From: CAVVAL01 sp963742725
GTDB taxonomy: Bacteria; Actinomycetota; Actinomycetes; Mycobacteriales; Cryptosporangiaceae
Reading direction: 5' to 3'
Assembly: GCA_963742725.1 (NCBI GenBank)
Contig: CAVUMX010000003.1
Coordinates: 372,001-436,000 of the forward strand
Length of the DNA stretch: 64,000 nt
Below, one piece after another: positions 7,410-16,160 of this stretch (the first letter of the stretch is position 1; each line of letters opens with the position of its first letter). Both the position numbers and the translations under genes were made by a program. The notes under the pieces were generated by a model. The model was given only the letters and a program-made list of their open reading frames with translations. It was not told the DNA's origin and searched no databases.

Positions 7410-8687
7410 ATGGCCGATCCCACGGGCCGTGAGGCCGTCGCCGCCGTCTGGCGGATCGAGTCCGCGCGGATCGTCGGTGCGCTCGCGCGGTACACCAGCG
7501 ACTTCGCGCTGGCCGAGGACCTCGCCCAGGAGGCGCTGGCCGAGGCACTCGTGAGCTGGCCGCGCGACGGCGTGCCGACCAACCCCGCGGGGTGGCTGCT
7601 CACCGTCGGCCGGCGGCGCGCGATCGACGCGTTCCGCCGGCGCTCCGCTCTTGACGAGAGGTACGCCGCCCTCGCCCACGACCTGGGCGAGGGCGGTGCC
7701 GTCACGGGGAGTGCACCCGTCGAGGCGGTGGGGGACGTGCTGTGGGATCCGGACCAGATCGACGACGACGTGCTCGCGTTGATGTTCATCTCCTGCCACC
7801 CCGTGCTGCCGCGGGAGGCGAGGGTGGTGCTCACCCTGCGGGTGGTCGGCGGTCTGACGAGCGACGAGATCGCCAAGGCGTTCCTCGTCCCGACCGCCAC
7901 CGTGCAGGCCCGGATCACCCGGGCGAAGAAGACCCTGGGGGCGGCCCGGGTGCCGTTCGCGGTACCGCCGCCCGAGGAGCGGGCCGAGCGGCTCGGCTCG
8001 GTGCTCAACGTGGTCTACCTGATCTTCACCGAAGGGTCCTCGGCGAGCACCGGTGACCGTCAGATCCGCCTCGACCTCGCGAGCGAGGCACAGCGCCTCG
8101 CGCGGGTGCTCGCCCGGCTGGTGCCGGACGAGCCCGAGGTCCACGGCCTGCTGGCGCTGCTCGAGCTGACCGCGGCGCGCTTCCCCGCCCGCACCGGGAC
8201 GGACGGCAGGCCGGTGCTGCTGGAGCACCAGGACCGCCGCCGCTGGGACCGCAGCGCGATCCGCCGGGGACGAGCGGCGCTGGCCCGCGCGGAGCAGATC
8301 GGCCGCGGCCTGGGCGCCTACGGCCTGCAGGCGGCGATCGCCGAGTGCCACGCCGTCGCCCCGTCGGTCGACGCGACGAACTGGGAGCGCATCGTGCTCA
8401 TCTACGAGGCGCTCGGACGGCTCGCGCCGTCGCCGGTGGTCGACCTCAACCGCGCGGTGGCGGTCTCCATGGCGCAGGGGCCGGCCGCGGCGCTGCCGAT
8501 CGTGGACGAGCTGGTGGCCGCCGAGGCGCTGCCCCACTCGCACCTGCTGCCGAGCGTCCGCGGGGAGCTGCTCACCCGGCTCGGACGCACCGACGAGGCG
8601 CGTACCCAGCTGGAACTGGCCGTACGGCTGTGCGGCAACGAGCCCGAGCGGGCGGTGCTGGAGCGCAAGCTCGCCGACCTCGGCTGA
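7410..8687 (+). CDS. ECF sigma factor, ECF42-like with TPR extension
   Basis: A 425-residue sigma factor, about twice the length of a minimal ECF. Sigma region 2 is seen in TSDFALAEDLAQEALAEAL and PAGWLLTVGRRRAIDAFRR; region 4 in LRVVGGLTSDEIAKAFLV with ATVQARITRAKKTL. The following roughly 230 residues are helical and TPR-like (YEALGRLAPSPVVDLNRAVAV), as in ECF42 proteins, where this extension is needed for activity and no anti-sigma factor is required. ATG 7410 is chosen; GTG 7407 directly precedes it. It is co-transcribed with the YCII gene and ends at a hairpin at 8689. Confidence 0.9.
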   Translation: MADPTGREAVAAVWRIESARIVGALARYTSDFALAEDLAQEALAEALVSWPRDGVPTNPAGWLLTVGRRRAIDAFRRRSALDERYAALAHDLGEGGAVTGSAPVEAVGDVLWDPDQIDDDVLALMFISCHPVLPREARVVLTLRVVGGLTSDEIAKAFLVPTATVQARITRAKKTLGAARVPFAVPPPEERAERLGSVLNVVYLIFTEGSSASTGDRQIRLDLASEAQRLARVLARLVPDEPEVHGLLALLELTAARFPARTGTDGRPVLLEHQDRRRWDRSAIRRGRAALARAEQIGRGLGAYGLQAAIAECHAVAPSVDATNWERIVLIYEALGRLAPSPVVDLNRAVAVSMAQGPAAALPIVDELVAAEALPHSHLLPSVRGELLTRLGRTDEARTQLELAVRLCGNEPERAVLERKLADLG

Positions 8688-8688
8688 C

Positions 8689-8718
8689 CCACCCGTCTCC
8701 ACAGTGGAGGCCGGGTGG
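8689..8718 (+). terminator. Hairpin after the sigma factor gene
   Basis: CCACCCG (8689-8695) pairs with CGGGTGG (8712-8718), with inner CTCCA/TGGAG pairing around a CAG loop. It begins 2 bp after the sigma gene stop and probably terminates the YCII-sigma operon. A smaller hairpin (AGAGAT-CCTT-ATCTCT) follows just downstream, in the leader region of the CAP gene. Confidence 0.55.
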
Positions 8719-8830
8719 CTTAAGAGATCCTTATCTCTGCCTTCGTAATTGGGGCTTACGCGCGCTATCGCCGTATGGTCGTCGCCGCACAGTTTCCACC
8801 ACGCGCCCACGTGAAATGAAGTGACTCTGC

Positions 8831-9838
8831 ATGCGTAAACCTGTCCTCATCATCGGTGCCCTGGGCACCGTCGCCCTCGTCGCGGTCGGGACACAGATCG
8901 CGACCGCCGGCGAGAAGGCCGACCCCTCGGTGTACGAGGCGGAGGCCACCACGACCACGCGCTCCGGCGGCGCCCGCGTCGGTTCCTGTTCAGCCTGTTC
9001 CGGCGGCAGGAAGGTCGGCTGGATCGGCGGCAACAGGGGCGTCCTGACGTTCACGGACGTGCGAACCGGCACGGCCGGACCCGCCACGGTGGCGATCACC
9101 TACGCCACCCGGACCAGTCGTACGGCGCAGCTCAGCGTCAACGGCGCGCAGCCGACGGCGTTATCCTTCGCCGCCACCGGCAGCTTCACCACGCCCCGCA
9201 CGATGACGGCGACCGTCACGCTGGCGGCCGGAGCGAACACCCTGCGGTTCTCCAACCCGGCCGGCTGGGCGCCGGATCTCGACAAGATCCAGGTCCGATC
9301 CGCCCCGGTTCCCAAGCCGACCGTGTCGATCTCACCCGAGCCGAGCGCGTCGACCTCAGCTGACCCGACGAGCCCGCCGTCGCCCGACCCGACCACCCCG
9401 CCGCCGTCCTCCGCCCCGACCACGCCGCCGCCGGCGCCGGCCGATCCCATCGCCGAGGCGGAGGCCGAGGTGCTGCGGATTACCAACGTCGAGCGGGCAA
9501 AGGCGGGTTGCTCGCCGCTCGCGGCGAATGCCGCCCTCGCCAAGGCGGCGCGCGACCACTCGGCCGACATGGCGAAGAACAACTACTTCAGCCACACGTC
9601 GCAGGACGGCACCCAGTTCTCCGAGCGGATCTCACGGGCCGGCTACCAGTGGCAGGGGGCGGGCGAGAACATCGCCAAGGGCCAGCGCACGCCGGCTGAG
9701 GTGATGACCGGGTGGATGAACAGCGCCGGCCACCGCGCGAACATCGTCAACTGTGGATTCCGCGACCTCGGCGTGGGTCTCGCCTACAGCCCGAACAACA
9801 CCCCACTCTGGACGCAGGACTTCGGCACTCCGCGCTGA
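8831..9838 (+). CDS. Secreted CAP/SCP-domain protein with carbohydrate-binding-like module
   Basis: A 335-residue exported protein. Residues 1-26 form a signal peptide (LIIGALGTVALVAVGTQIATA). Residues about 34-155 resemble a CBM35/CBM6-like jelly roll (YEAEATTTTRSGGARVG, then a terminal DLDKIQV strand). A Pro/Ser/Thr linker leads to a CAP domain over the last 130 residues, with LRITNVERAKAGCSPL, DMAKNNYFSHTSQDG, GAGENIAKGQ, GWMNSAGHRANI and LWTQDFG. CAP proteins act outside the cell, often with wall or lipid ligands; the attached module suggests glycan targeting. Monocistronic, closed by the bidirectional hairpin at 9852. Confidence 0.88.
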   Translation: MRKPVLIIGALGTVALVAVGTQIATAGEKADPSVYEAEATTTTRSGGARVGSCSACSGGRKVGWIGGNRGVLTFTDVRTGTAGPATVAITYATRTSRTAQLSVNGAQPTALSFAATGSFTTPRTMTATVTLAAGANTLRFSNPAGWAPDLDKIQVRSAPVPKPTVSISPEPSASTSADPTSPPSPDPTTPPPSSAPTTPPPAPADPIAEAEAEVLRITNVERAKAGCSPLAANAALAKAARDHSADMAKNNYFSHTSQDGTQFSERISRAGYQWQGAGENIAKGQRTPAEVMTGWMNSAGHRANIVNCGFRDLGVGLAYSPNNTPLWTQDFGTPR

Positions 9839-9851
9839 CCGCCGGCAGGAC

Positions 9852-9884
9852 ACGCGGGTGACCGGGCCATCCGGTCACCCGCGT
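9852..9884. terminator. Bidirectional hairpin terminator
   Basis: A 14-bp perfect stem (9852-9865 with 9871-9884) and 5-nt loop sits between the convergent CAP and luciferase-like genes and overlaps the last codons of the latter. It can serve both transcripts. Confidence 0.75.
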
Positions 9885-10753
9885 TCGCGGCGGACCTGGT
9901 CGCGGACGGCCGGCACGATCTCCTCGGCGAACCGCGGGAGCTGGTCGGGACCGTCGGCCCAGAGTACGAACGTGTCGAAGCCGTATCCGACGGCGAGATC
10001 GGTCAGCTCGTCCACCCACTGCGTGGCCGGTCCGCGGAAGGGGCCCTCGGATGTGCCGCCGGTGATCGCTCCGCCGACGTTGAGTACCCGCCGGATCTGG
10101 CCCGGGTCGCGTCCCGCGTCGGACGCGGCGTCGTCGAGCCGGGCGGCCATGTCGAGGAGTGGCCGCAGCTCGCCGCGGAAGGACGGTACCCAACCGTCGG
10201 CGACCTGCCCGGCGAGCGTCAGTGCCTTGGGCCCGTACACGCCGAGCCAGATACCGATGGGATGGGCCGGCACCGGACCGGACTGGGCGCCCGCCAGCCG
10301 GTAGTGCTCGCCGTCGAAGCGGAGATTCCGTTCACCGCTCCAGACCATCCGGATCACCGTGATCGCCTCGGCCAGCGCGGCCAGCGACTCACCGGGTGCC
10401 CGCCGCGGTCCGCCGTAGGCTTCGATGGCATCCCAGAAGCCGCCCGCGCCGAGGCCGAGTTCGAACCGTCCGCCGCTGAGCACGTCCAGGCTCGCGGCGG
10501 CCTTGGCCAGCACCGCGGGCGGGCGCAGCGGAAGGTTCGCCACATCCGGAAAGACGCCGATCCGCGACGTCGATGCGGCGACCATGCCCATCAACACCCA
10601 GGCATCGACGAACCGCCGCTGGTACGGGTGGTCCTGCACCGCGACATAGTCAAGGCCCAGCCGCTCCACGTCACGGGCGGTGTCCAGCAGGGGATCGGCG
10701 GCATTGGGGACGAGGAAGTACCCGAACCTCAACTCACGCCCGAAGTCAGCCAT
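9875..10753 (-). CDS. LLM-class F420-dependent oxidoreductase
   Basis: A 292-residue luciferase-like monooxygenase-fold protein. It starts MADFGRELRFGYFLVPNA and shows LGLDYVAVQDHPYQRRFVD, LSGGRFELGLGAGGFW and IWLGVYGPKALTLAGQVADG, all standard for the F420-dependent LLM family. These cytoplasmic enzymes reduce or oxidise diverse substrates with F420 (or FMN). ATG 10753 has a strong GGAGG upstream; the longer frame is rejected. Monocistronic, converging on the CAP gene. The substrate cannot be inferred. Confidence 0.88.
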   Translation of the reverse strand: MADFGRELRFGYFLVPNAADPLLDTARDVERLGLDYVAVQDHPYQRRFVDAWVLMGMVAASTSRIGVFPDVANLPLRPPAVLAKAAASLDVLSGGRFELGLGAGGFWDAIEAYGGPRRAPGESLAALAEAITVIRMVWSGERNLRFDGEHYRLAGAQSGPVPAHPIGIWLGVYGPKALTLAGQVADGWVPSFRGELRPLLDMAARLDDAASDAGRDPGQIRRVLNVGGAITGGTSEGPFRGPATQWVDELTDLAVGYGFDTFVLWADGPDQLPRFAEEIVPAVRDQVRRERG

Positions 10754-10895
10754 GCGGCGCCCTCCTGGATCGGAGCCAACGCTACGAGTCTTCCGCACAC
10801 GTCGCCTGAAACCGCGGTAAAGCTGGCGGCGCGCACGCGAGCCGTGCACGCGTGCCCGTCCGGGGCGATCGCCGTTCTCGACCAGTGACCGCGCG

Positions 10896-10940
10896 GCGTG
10901 CGGTCCCCGCCTTCAGCGGCCAGAGGCGGGGACCGCACGC
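10896..10940 (-). terminator. Strong hairpin terminator
   Basis: A 16-bp perfect stem (10896-10911 with 10925-10940) and 13-nt loop lies 4 bp beyond the stop of the alpha/beta hydrolase gene. It separates that transcript from the luciferase-like gene downstream. Confidence 0.75.
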
Positions 10941-10944
10941 GGGA

Positions 10945-12573
10945 TCAGAACCGGTCGGGTCGGGCGGGGATCGGCGCTGCCGTGTCGACGAGGCCGCGCA
11001 GGCTCGCCGCATCGCCGGGCAGCGGCATCGCCTGGCACGTGACCTTGCCCCGCGGCAGCTTCCCCGTGAGGAGGTAGTCGTTTACCGCCTTGTACGCGCA
11101 CGGGTTGCCCCTGGACCCGTACACGCCGTGGCCTTCGCCTTCCTCGACGTACACCAGGCGCGAGCCCTTCATCGCCCGGTGCAGGCCGAGCGCGGTGAAC
11201 AGTGGCGTCTGCGAGTCCCACTCGTTCTGGACCACGAGCGCGCCGACCTTGTTGTCCACGACGGTGGCGGGCTCGGCGTTGCGTGGCTTCCAGAACGCGC
11301 ACGGCATGACGTTCGAGGTCACGTCGCCTGCGAGGGGGAAGCGCGCCTTGTCCCGGACCGCGTCGCGGCGGTACTTCTCGGGGTCGCGCGGCCAGTTCGA
11401 CGCGTCGCCGCACAGGACGGCCCAGAACAGCGCCGTGCTGTTGTCCTCCGGGACCTCGGCCGGCGCGAAGCGCGGGGCGGTGGGCGCGACCGGCGCCTTC
11501 AGTCCACGGACGCCTTCGGACGCCTTCTTGAGGGTGACGACCAGCTCCGTCGCCTCCGCCGGGCTGAAGACGGCGGCCCTGGCCTCCATCCGGATGTCAT
11601 CGCCGGTCCACGTACCGCCGCCGTCGACCTCGATGGGCTTGCGGTCGGCCAGGGCGACGAGATCCACGAACGTCTTCTCGACCTTGGCGGGTGTGTCGCC
11701 GAGCCCGTGCTGGGCGTGGCGTGCGGCGGCCCACTTCGTCCAGCGGGCGAACGCCGGCTTGCTGCCGACCGCCCACGACTGCACCATGCCGCGCCAGGCG
11801 AGGGCCGGGTCGACGGCGCTGTCGAGCACCATCCGGTCGGACCGGCCCGGGAACAGCTGCGTGTACACGGCGCCGAGATAGGTGCCGTACGAGTAGCCGA
11901 TGAAGGAGATCTTCTTCTCGCCGAGCACGCCACGGATGACGTCCATGTCGCGGGCCGTGTTGCGGGTGGTGAGGTGCGGGAGCGTGGCGCCGGCCCGCGC
12001 TGCGCACTTGTCCGCGACGGAACGGGCGCGCGCGACGTCCGTGGCGAAGGTCTCGGGCTTGTACGGCTGGAGCCAGGCACCCTCGTCGCCGGTGAGCCCG
12101 CAGGTGATCGGGGAACTCTGATCGAGGCCGCGCGGGTCGAAGCCGATGAGGTCGTACTGGTCGCGCACGGCCTGCGGCAGTTCCTCCTTCATGAACGCCG
12201 GCATGATCAGGCCTGAACCGCCCGGGCCGCCCGGGTTGAACAGCATCACGCCACGGCGCTTACCCGCGACGCCGGTCTTGATCCGTGAGATCGCGACCTC
12301 GATCGTCGGGCCGGCCGGTCGCTTGTAGTCGACCGGGACCCTGATCGTCGCGCACTGCATATCGGCCGGCGTCTCGGCGTCGGCACAGCGGCCCCAGGCG
12401 GGGTTCTGCGTGTTGTACCGATCGAGCGCGGCGTTCTTCTCTCCGGCGTTGGCGTTGCCGCCGAGCGCGATGAGTCCTATACCGGCGGTCAGCGTCGCGA
12501 CCACGGCGGTCGCTAACCACCACGGGCGACCACGGCGCCGTGTCGCGGGAGCGGACATGTTCGTATTGGTCAT
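10945..12573 (-). CDS. Secreted alpha/beta hydrolase, tripeptidyl-aminopeptidase type
   Basis: A 542-residue exported hydrolase of the Streptomyces TAP/SlpD family. The signal region is WWLATAVVATLTAGIGLIALGGNANA. VMLFNPGGPGGSG is the oxyanion-hole motif, FIGYSYGTYLG holds the nucleophile Ser, NEWDSQTPLF the acidic residue and EEGEGHGVYG the His. The family removes N-terminal tripeptides or acts on small esters outside the cell. No clear ribosome-binding site precedes ATG 12573; a second ATG five codons on is possible. It lies 42 bp downstream of the GH92 gene on the same strand and may be co-transcribed with it. Confidence 0.87.
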   Translation of the reverse strand: MTNTNMSAPATRRRGRPWWLATAVVATLTAGIGLIALGGNANAGEKNAALDRYNTQNPAWGRCADAETPADMQCATIRVPVDYKRPAGPTIEVAISRIKTGVAGKRRGVMLFNPGGPGGSGLIMPAFMKEELPQAVRDQYDLIGFDPRGLDQSSPITCGLTGDEGAWLQPYKPETFATDVARARSVADKCAARAGATLPHLTTRNTARDMDVIRGVLGEKKISFIGYSYGTYLGAVYTQLFPGRSDRMVLDSAVDPALAWRGMVQSWAVGSKPAFARWTKWAAARHAQHGLGDTPAKVEKTFVDLVALADRKPIEVDGGGTWTGDDIRMEARAAVFSPAEATELVVTLKKASEGVRGLKAPVAPTAPRFAPAEVPEDNSTALFWAVLCGDASNWPRDPEKYRRDAVRDKARFPLAGDVTSNVMPCAFWKPRNAEPATVVDNKVGALVVQNEWDSQTPLFTALGLHRAMKGSRLVYVEEGEGHGVYGSRGNPCAYKAVNDYLLTGKLPRGKVTCQAMPLPGDAASLRGLVDTAAPIPARPDRF

Positions 12574-12615
12574 GCCCCGCTAGACGGTGCCGCGGCCGAT
12601 CCGGTTCTCGGCGAT

Positions 12616-15447
12616 CTACCCGTACACCTCCAGCTCGTAGAGGCGGGTGGTCTGGCTCGTGGTCTGGGTCGCCGCGATCACGTTCAGCCGGACGTACCGC
12701 GCTGTCGCCGTAACGGCGTGCGTGGAGGTGTTCGCGGTGTTGCCGCGCGCCTGCACCAGCGTCGTCCAGGTGGTGCCGTCGGTGGAGCCCGACAGGTTGA
12801 AGTCGCGGGTGTTGAACGACGTGCTCTCGCCGCCCGCGCCCGCGTGGCGCAGCGTGAACGAGGTCAGCGCCCGCGCCGAACCGAGGTCCACCTGGAGGAA
12901 CGCGCCGGTGACCTGCGAGCAGAACTTGTCGGAGTTGCCGCCGGAGACGCTGCCGTTGACCGCCTTGGCAGGAGCCTCGTTGGCGTTGCACGGCGTGGAT
13001 CCGGTCGCCGGGCGGTTGAGCGCCAGGTTGGTCGGGTTCGGCGTGCCGCCGGTGTCGAAGGACGGCGGTGCGTCGGCCGCCGCGCTGCCCCAGCTGGTGT
13101 TCGGTGTACCGGCGAGCGTGAAGTCCAGCGTGCCGCCGCCGGTGACGAACGACTCGGGCAACCACGGCCGGGTGGAGGTGGCGCCGTTCACCCGCATGCT
13201 CTGCACGTACGCGTTGCCGGCGGACGCCGCCGGCGCCGTGATGCCGATCGTGGTCCCGTTGCCCCGCCGGATCGTGATCTGAGGGAACAGCGGGCTGGCG
13301 ACGAGCAGTTCGGCGCGGCCGGGCGTGAGCGGGTGCAGCCCGAGCGCCGACCACACGTACCAGGCGGACATCGAGCCGAGGTCGTCCTGGCCGGGAATCC
13401 CACCCGGACCGGTGGACCAGAGCGTGTTGATCACCTGGCGGACGGTCTGCTGGGTCTGGTACGGACGGCCGGCGAAGTTGTACATCCACGGCACCCAGAT
13501 CGACGGCTCGTTGTCCAGTTCGGACTTGAGCCCGCCGGCGCCGGTCAGCGCCCAGCTGCCGTCCGCGTTGTGGAAGAACGTGTCCAGGCGGTTGACGGCG
13601 GTGCCGTTGCCGCCCATGCGGTCGAACAGGCCGCGGACGTTGTGCGGCACCATCCACGTGTACTGCGCCGCGCTGCCCTCGGCGAACCCGCTGCTGCTGG
13701 ACGGGTTGAACGACGGCCAGGTGCCGTTCTCGTTCCGGTTCTGGATGTAGCCGCCGTTCGCCGGGTTGAACACGTTCTTCCAGTACTGCGCCCTGGCCAG
13801 GAACTGCTGGTGGGTGGAGGCGTTGCCGAGCCGCTGGGCGAGCTGCGAGATCCCGAAGTCGGCGATCGACACCTCAAGGGTCTCGCCGGCGCCGCCCCAC
13901 GCGTTGCCGTTGGTCGGGATGTAGTGGATGCCGAGCCACTTGTCGAGCGACGGCCGCTCGCCGATCACCATCACGTTCCAGCCGTCCCGGCTCAGGTCCG
14001 CGGCCGTGACGGTGGTCGCCGAGCGGGCCATCGAGGCGAGCGCGCCGGCCGCGTCGAAGTTGGTGCCGCCGAACGCGTGGATGCTCGGCAGCGCGGCGTG
14101 CGCCGGGTCGCCGGTCATCACGTGGGTGCCGCCCTGGTTGTGGGTCCAGCGGTCCCAGACTCCGCCGTTCTGGGTGGCGTGGTTGAACACCGACTGCGCG
14201 ATGTCGCCGCCGACGTCCGGGCGGAGCAGCGTCACCAGTTGTAACTGTCCACGGTAGACGTCCCAGCCGGAGAAGTTGGCGTACTGCGCGCGCTGGTTCC
14301 CGGTGACGGTGTGCACCTGCTGGTCCATGCCCATGTACTGGCCGTTGACGTCGCTGAACAGGTTCGGGTGCAGCAGGGCGTGGTACAGGGCGGTGTAGAA
14401 GGTGGTGAGCTGCGCGGTGGTCCCGCCGGTGATGTCGATCCGGCCCAGCTCGGTGTTCCAGGCGTCGAACGCCCGCTGCCGGACCGTGTCGAACGCGGTG
14501 CCGGCCGGGTTCTCCGCGGCCAGGTTCGCGACGGCGTTGGCCTGGCTGACGTAGGAGATGCCGACCCGCACGTTCACGGTCCGGCCGGCGCTGGTGTCGA
14601 ACGTGACGTATCCGCCGGAGCCGCGTCCGGGTACCGGCCAGCCGTCCGTGCCGTACGTCGTGCCGCCGCTGGCCGTGGTCGTACCAGGCCGCAGCGAGCC
14701 GTCCTGCCACGTGCCGGTGCTGGCGAACGGGGTGTCGAACACGGCGGTGAAGTGCAACGTGTAGTAGCTGCGCCGCCCGACCGCGTTGATGTACCCGCAG
14801 AAGTTCCCGCTCGTCACCGAGCCGGTGATCGTGCGGGCCGCCGCGTTGATGCTGACCTGGGCCGCGCTGCTGCCGACCTCGGAGTTGGACGTCCGCAGCA
14901 GCATCGTGGCGGGGCCGGTGGCCGGGTAGGTGAAGCGTCCCGAGCCGGTGCGCGCGGTGGCGGTCAGTTCCGTGTTCACGCCGTTGGCCGTCCGCACCTG
15001 GTAGTAGCCGGCGTCCGCGGTCTCGTTCGCGTGCGCGAAGTTGCTGGCGTAGACGGCGTCGGAGGTGTCGGCGCTGGGGGAGGAGGTGACGTTGCCCGCG
15101 TGCGGGAAGAACGGGATGTCGCCGGACGCGCCGGCGCACCCCGTGCCGGACAGGTGGGTGAGGCTGAAGCCGCGGATCCGGGTGGCGTTGTAGCCGTAGC
15201 CGCCGGGCTCCACGGTCCGGGTCTGGTTGCCCTCGGTGTTCTCGGGGCTCCACTGGACCATGCCGAGCGGCGACACGGCGCCAGGGAACGTCTCGCCGCT
15301 GTTGCTGCTGCCGATCAGCGTGTCGACGAAGCCGGCCGGGTTGGCCACGGCGGCACGCGGACCGGCACTGGCGGTGGGCACCGTGATGGTCAGCGAGGCG
15401 ACCAGGGCGAGGGCGGCGACGCCGGCCAGCCGGCGGTAGATGCGCAT
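12616..15447 (-). CDS. Secreted GH92 alpha-mannosidase with C-terminal CBM32
   Basis: A 943-residue exported glycosidase. A signal peptide ends near PTASA. The GH92 body begins FVDTLIGSSNSGETFPGA and has GFSLTHLSGTGC, TQNGGVWDRWTHNQGGTHVM and the conserved end block QDDLGSMSAWYVWSALGLHP. After a linker, the last 140 residues form an F5/8 type C (CBM32) domain (NLALNRPATGSTPC ... RYVRLNVIA). GH92 enzymes are Ca-dependent exo-mannosidases acting on N-glycan or fungal mannan alpha-linkages. No strong SD precedes ATG 15447. The upstream LacI-type palindrome at 15492 suggests sugar induction. Confidence 0.93.
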   Translation of the reverse strand: MRIYRRLAGVAALALVASLTITVPTASAGPRAAVANPAGFVDTLIGSSNSGETFPGAVSPLGMVQWSPENTEGNQTRTVEPGGYGYNATRIRGFSLTHLSGTGCAGASGDIPFFPHAGNVTSSPSADTSDAVYASNFAHANETADAGYYQVRTANGVNTELTATARTGSGRFTYPATGPATMLLRTSNSEVGSSAAQVSINAAARTITGSVTSGNFCGYINAVGRRSYYTLHFTAVFDTPFASTGTWQDGSLRPGTTTASGGTTYGTDGWPVPGRGSGGYVTFDTSAGRTVNVRVGISYVSQANAVANLAAENPAGTAFDTVRQRAFDAWNTELGRIDITGGTTAQLTTFYTALYHALLHPNLFSDVNGQYMGMDQQVHTVTGNQRAQYANFSGWDVYRGQLQLVTLLRPDVGGDIAQSVFNHATQNGGVWDRWTHNQGGTHVMTGDPAHAALPSIHAFGGTNFDAAGALASMARSATTVTAADLSRDGWNVMVIGERPSLDKWLGIHYIPTNGNAWGGAGETLEVSIADFGISQLAQRLGNASTHQQFLARAQYWKNVFNPANGGYIQNRNENGTWPSFNPSSSSGFAEGSAAQYTWMVPHNVRGLFDRMGGNGTAVNRLDTFFHNADGSWALTGAGGLKSELDNEPSIWVPWMYNFAGRPYQTQQTVRQVINTLWSTGPGGIPGQDDLGSMSAWYVWSALGLHPLTPGRAELLVASPLFPQITIRRGNGTTIGITAPAASAGNAYVQSMRVNGATSTRPWLPESFVTGGGTLDFTLAGTPNTSWGSAAADAPPSFDTGGTPNPTNLALNRPATGSTPCNANEAPAKAVNGSVSGGNSDKFCSQVTGAFLQVDLGSARALTSFTLRHAGAGGESTSFNTRDFNLSGSTDGTTWTTLVQARGNTANTSTHAVTATARYVRLNVIAATQTTSQTTRLYELEVYG

Positions 15448-15491
15448 GAGGAACCAACTTTCTTCGTCGGATCCGACAGGGTGGGCACCTG

Positions 15492-15505
15492 TGACAACGT
15501 TGTCA
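15492..15505 (-). promoter_or_regulatory. LacI-type operator palindrome upstream of GH92
   Basis: TGACAACGTTGTCA is a perfect 14-bp palindrome with a central CG, the usual shape of LacI/GalR-family operators. It lies 45 bp before the GH92 start. A second inverted repeat, CCTGTGA (15488) and TCACAGG (15506), surrounds it. No LacI regulator is encoded in the window, so the regulator would act in trans. Confidence 0.6.
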
Positions 15506-15586
15506 TCACAGGCCGGTGCGGACTGCCACGAAGCTTGGGTATGCAGCCGACACCCTGCCAGAGCGCGGCGCCGCGGACCAGAGGCT

Positions 15587-16147
15587 CTACCGCCTGGCGG
15601 ACAGATCGCCGTCCGGGACGGTGGCCGTCCCGTCGAGGTAGCGGCGGTAGGTCCCGCTGAGGTGGATCCTGTCGCCGTCGACCTCGCAACCGACGGTTCC
15701 TCCTCGTGCCGACAGCTGCCGCCCGGTCAGCCGGGCCCGACCGAGGCGTTGGGCCCAGTACGGCGCGAGCTGGCTGTGGGACGAGCCGGTGACCGGATCC
15801 TCGGCGATGCCCGACCGGGCGCCGAACCAGCGTGAGACGAAGTCCTCGTCGCCGTCACCCGGGGAGGTGACGGCCACGCCACGCAGGGGGAGCTTGGCCA
15901 GCGCCGTCGACGGCTCGGCCGGGAAGTCCATCACCAGCTCGCCGTCCTGGTCTCCTCGACGGATGTGGAGCCAGCCGCTGCGGGTCCAGAACGAGATCCG
16001 CCGCCCGTCGGGGTGAACGTCGTCGAACAGGTGCCCGGCGGTCGCGAGGGTGGCGTGCCCGCACAGGTCGACCTCCATCACCGCCGCGGGATTGCCCCGC
16101 AGGACCTGGTCGGCGAAGGCGTCGATCTGCACCAGGCGAAGCAACAT
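15587..16147 (-). pseudogene. PhzF-family protein with two internal deletions
   Basis: An intact 186-codon frame aligning to PhzF-like isomerases, which are normally near 280 residues. It starts MLLRLVQIDAFADQVLRGNPAAV but jumps directly to EVDLCGHATLATAGHLF. The 40-50 residues that normally lie between, including the S-E-T segment with the catalytic Glu, are missing. A second block is missing between DFPAEPST and LAKLPLRGVAVTSPG. The rest (DFVSRWFGARSGIAEDPVTGSSHSQLAPYW, split here only for description) is well conserved. The frame is open, so it is either a decaying gene or a shortened protein. It lies 13 bp after the MFS gene at the end of the thiol operon. Confidence 0.7.
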
Positions 16148-16160
16148 GGCTCTAGATCTA

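Noticed and set aside
8688..8830. Possible c-di-AMP riboswitch upstream of the secreted CAP gene
   Set aside because: The region is too short and lacks recognisable conserved blocks; only a terminator and a small hairpin are seen.
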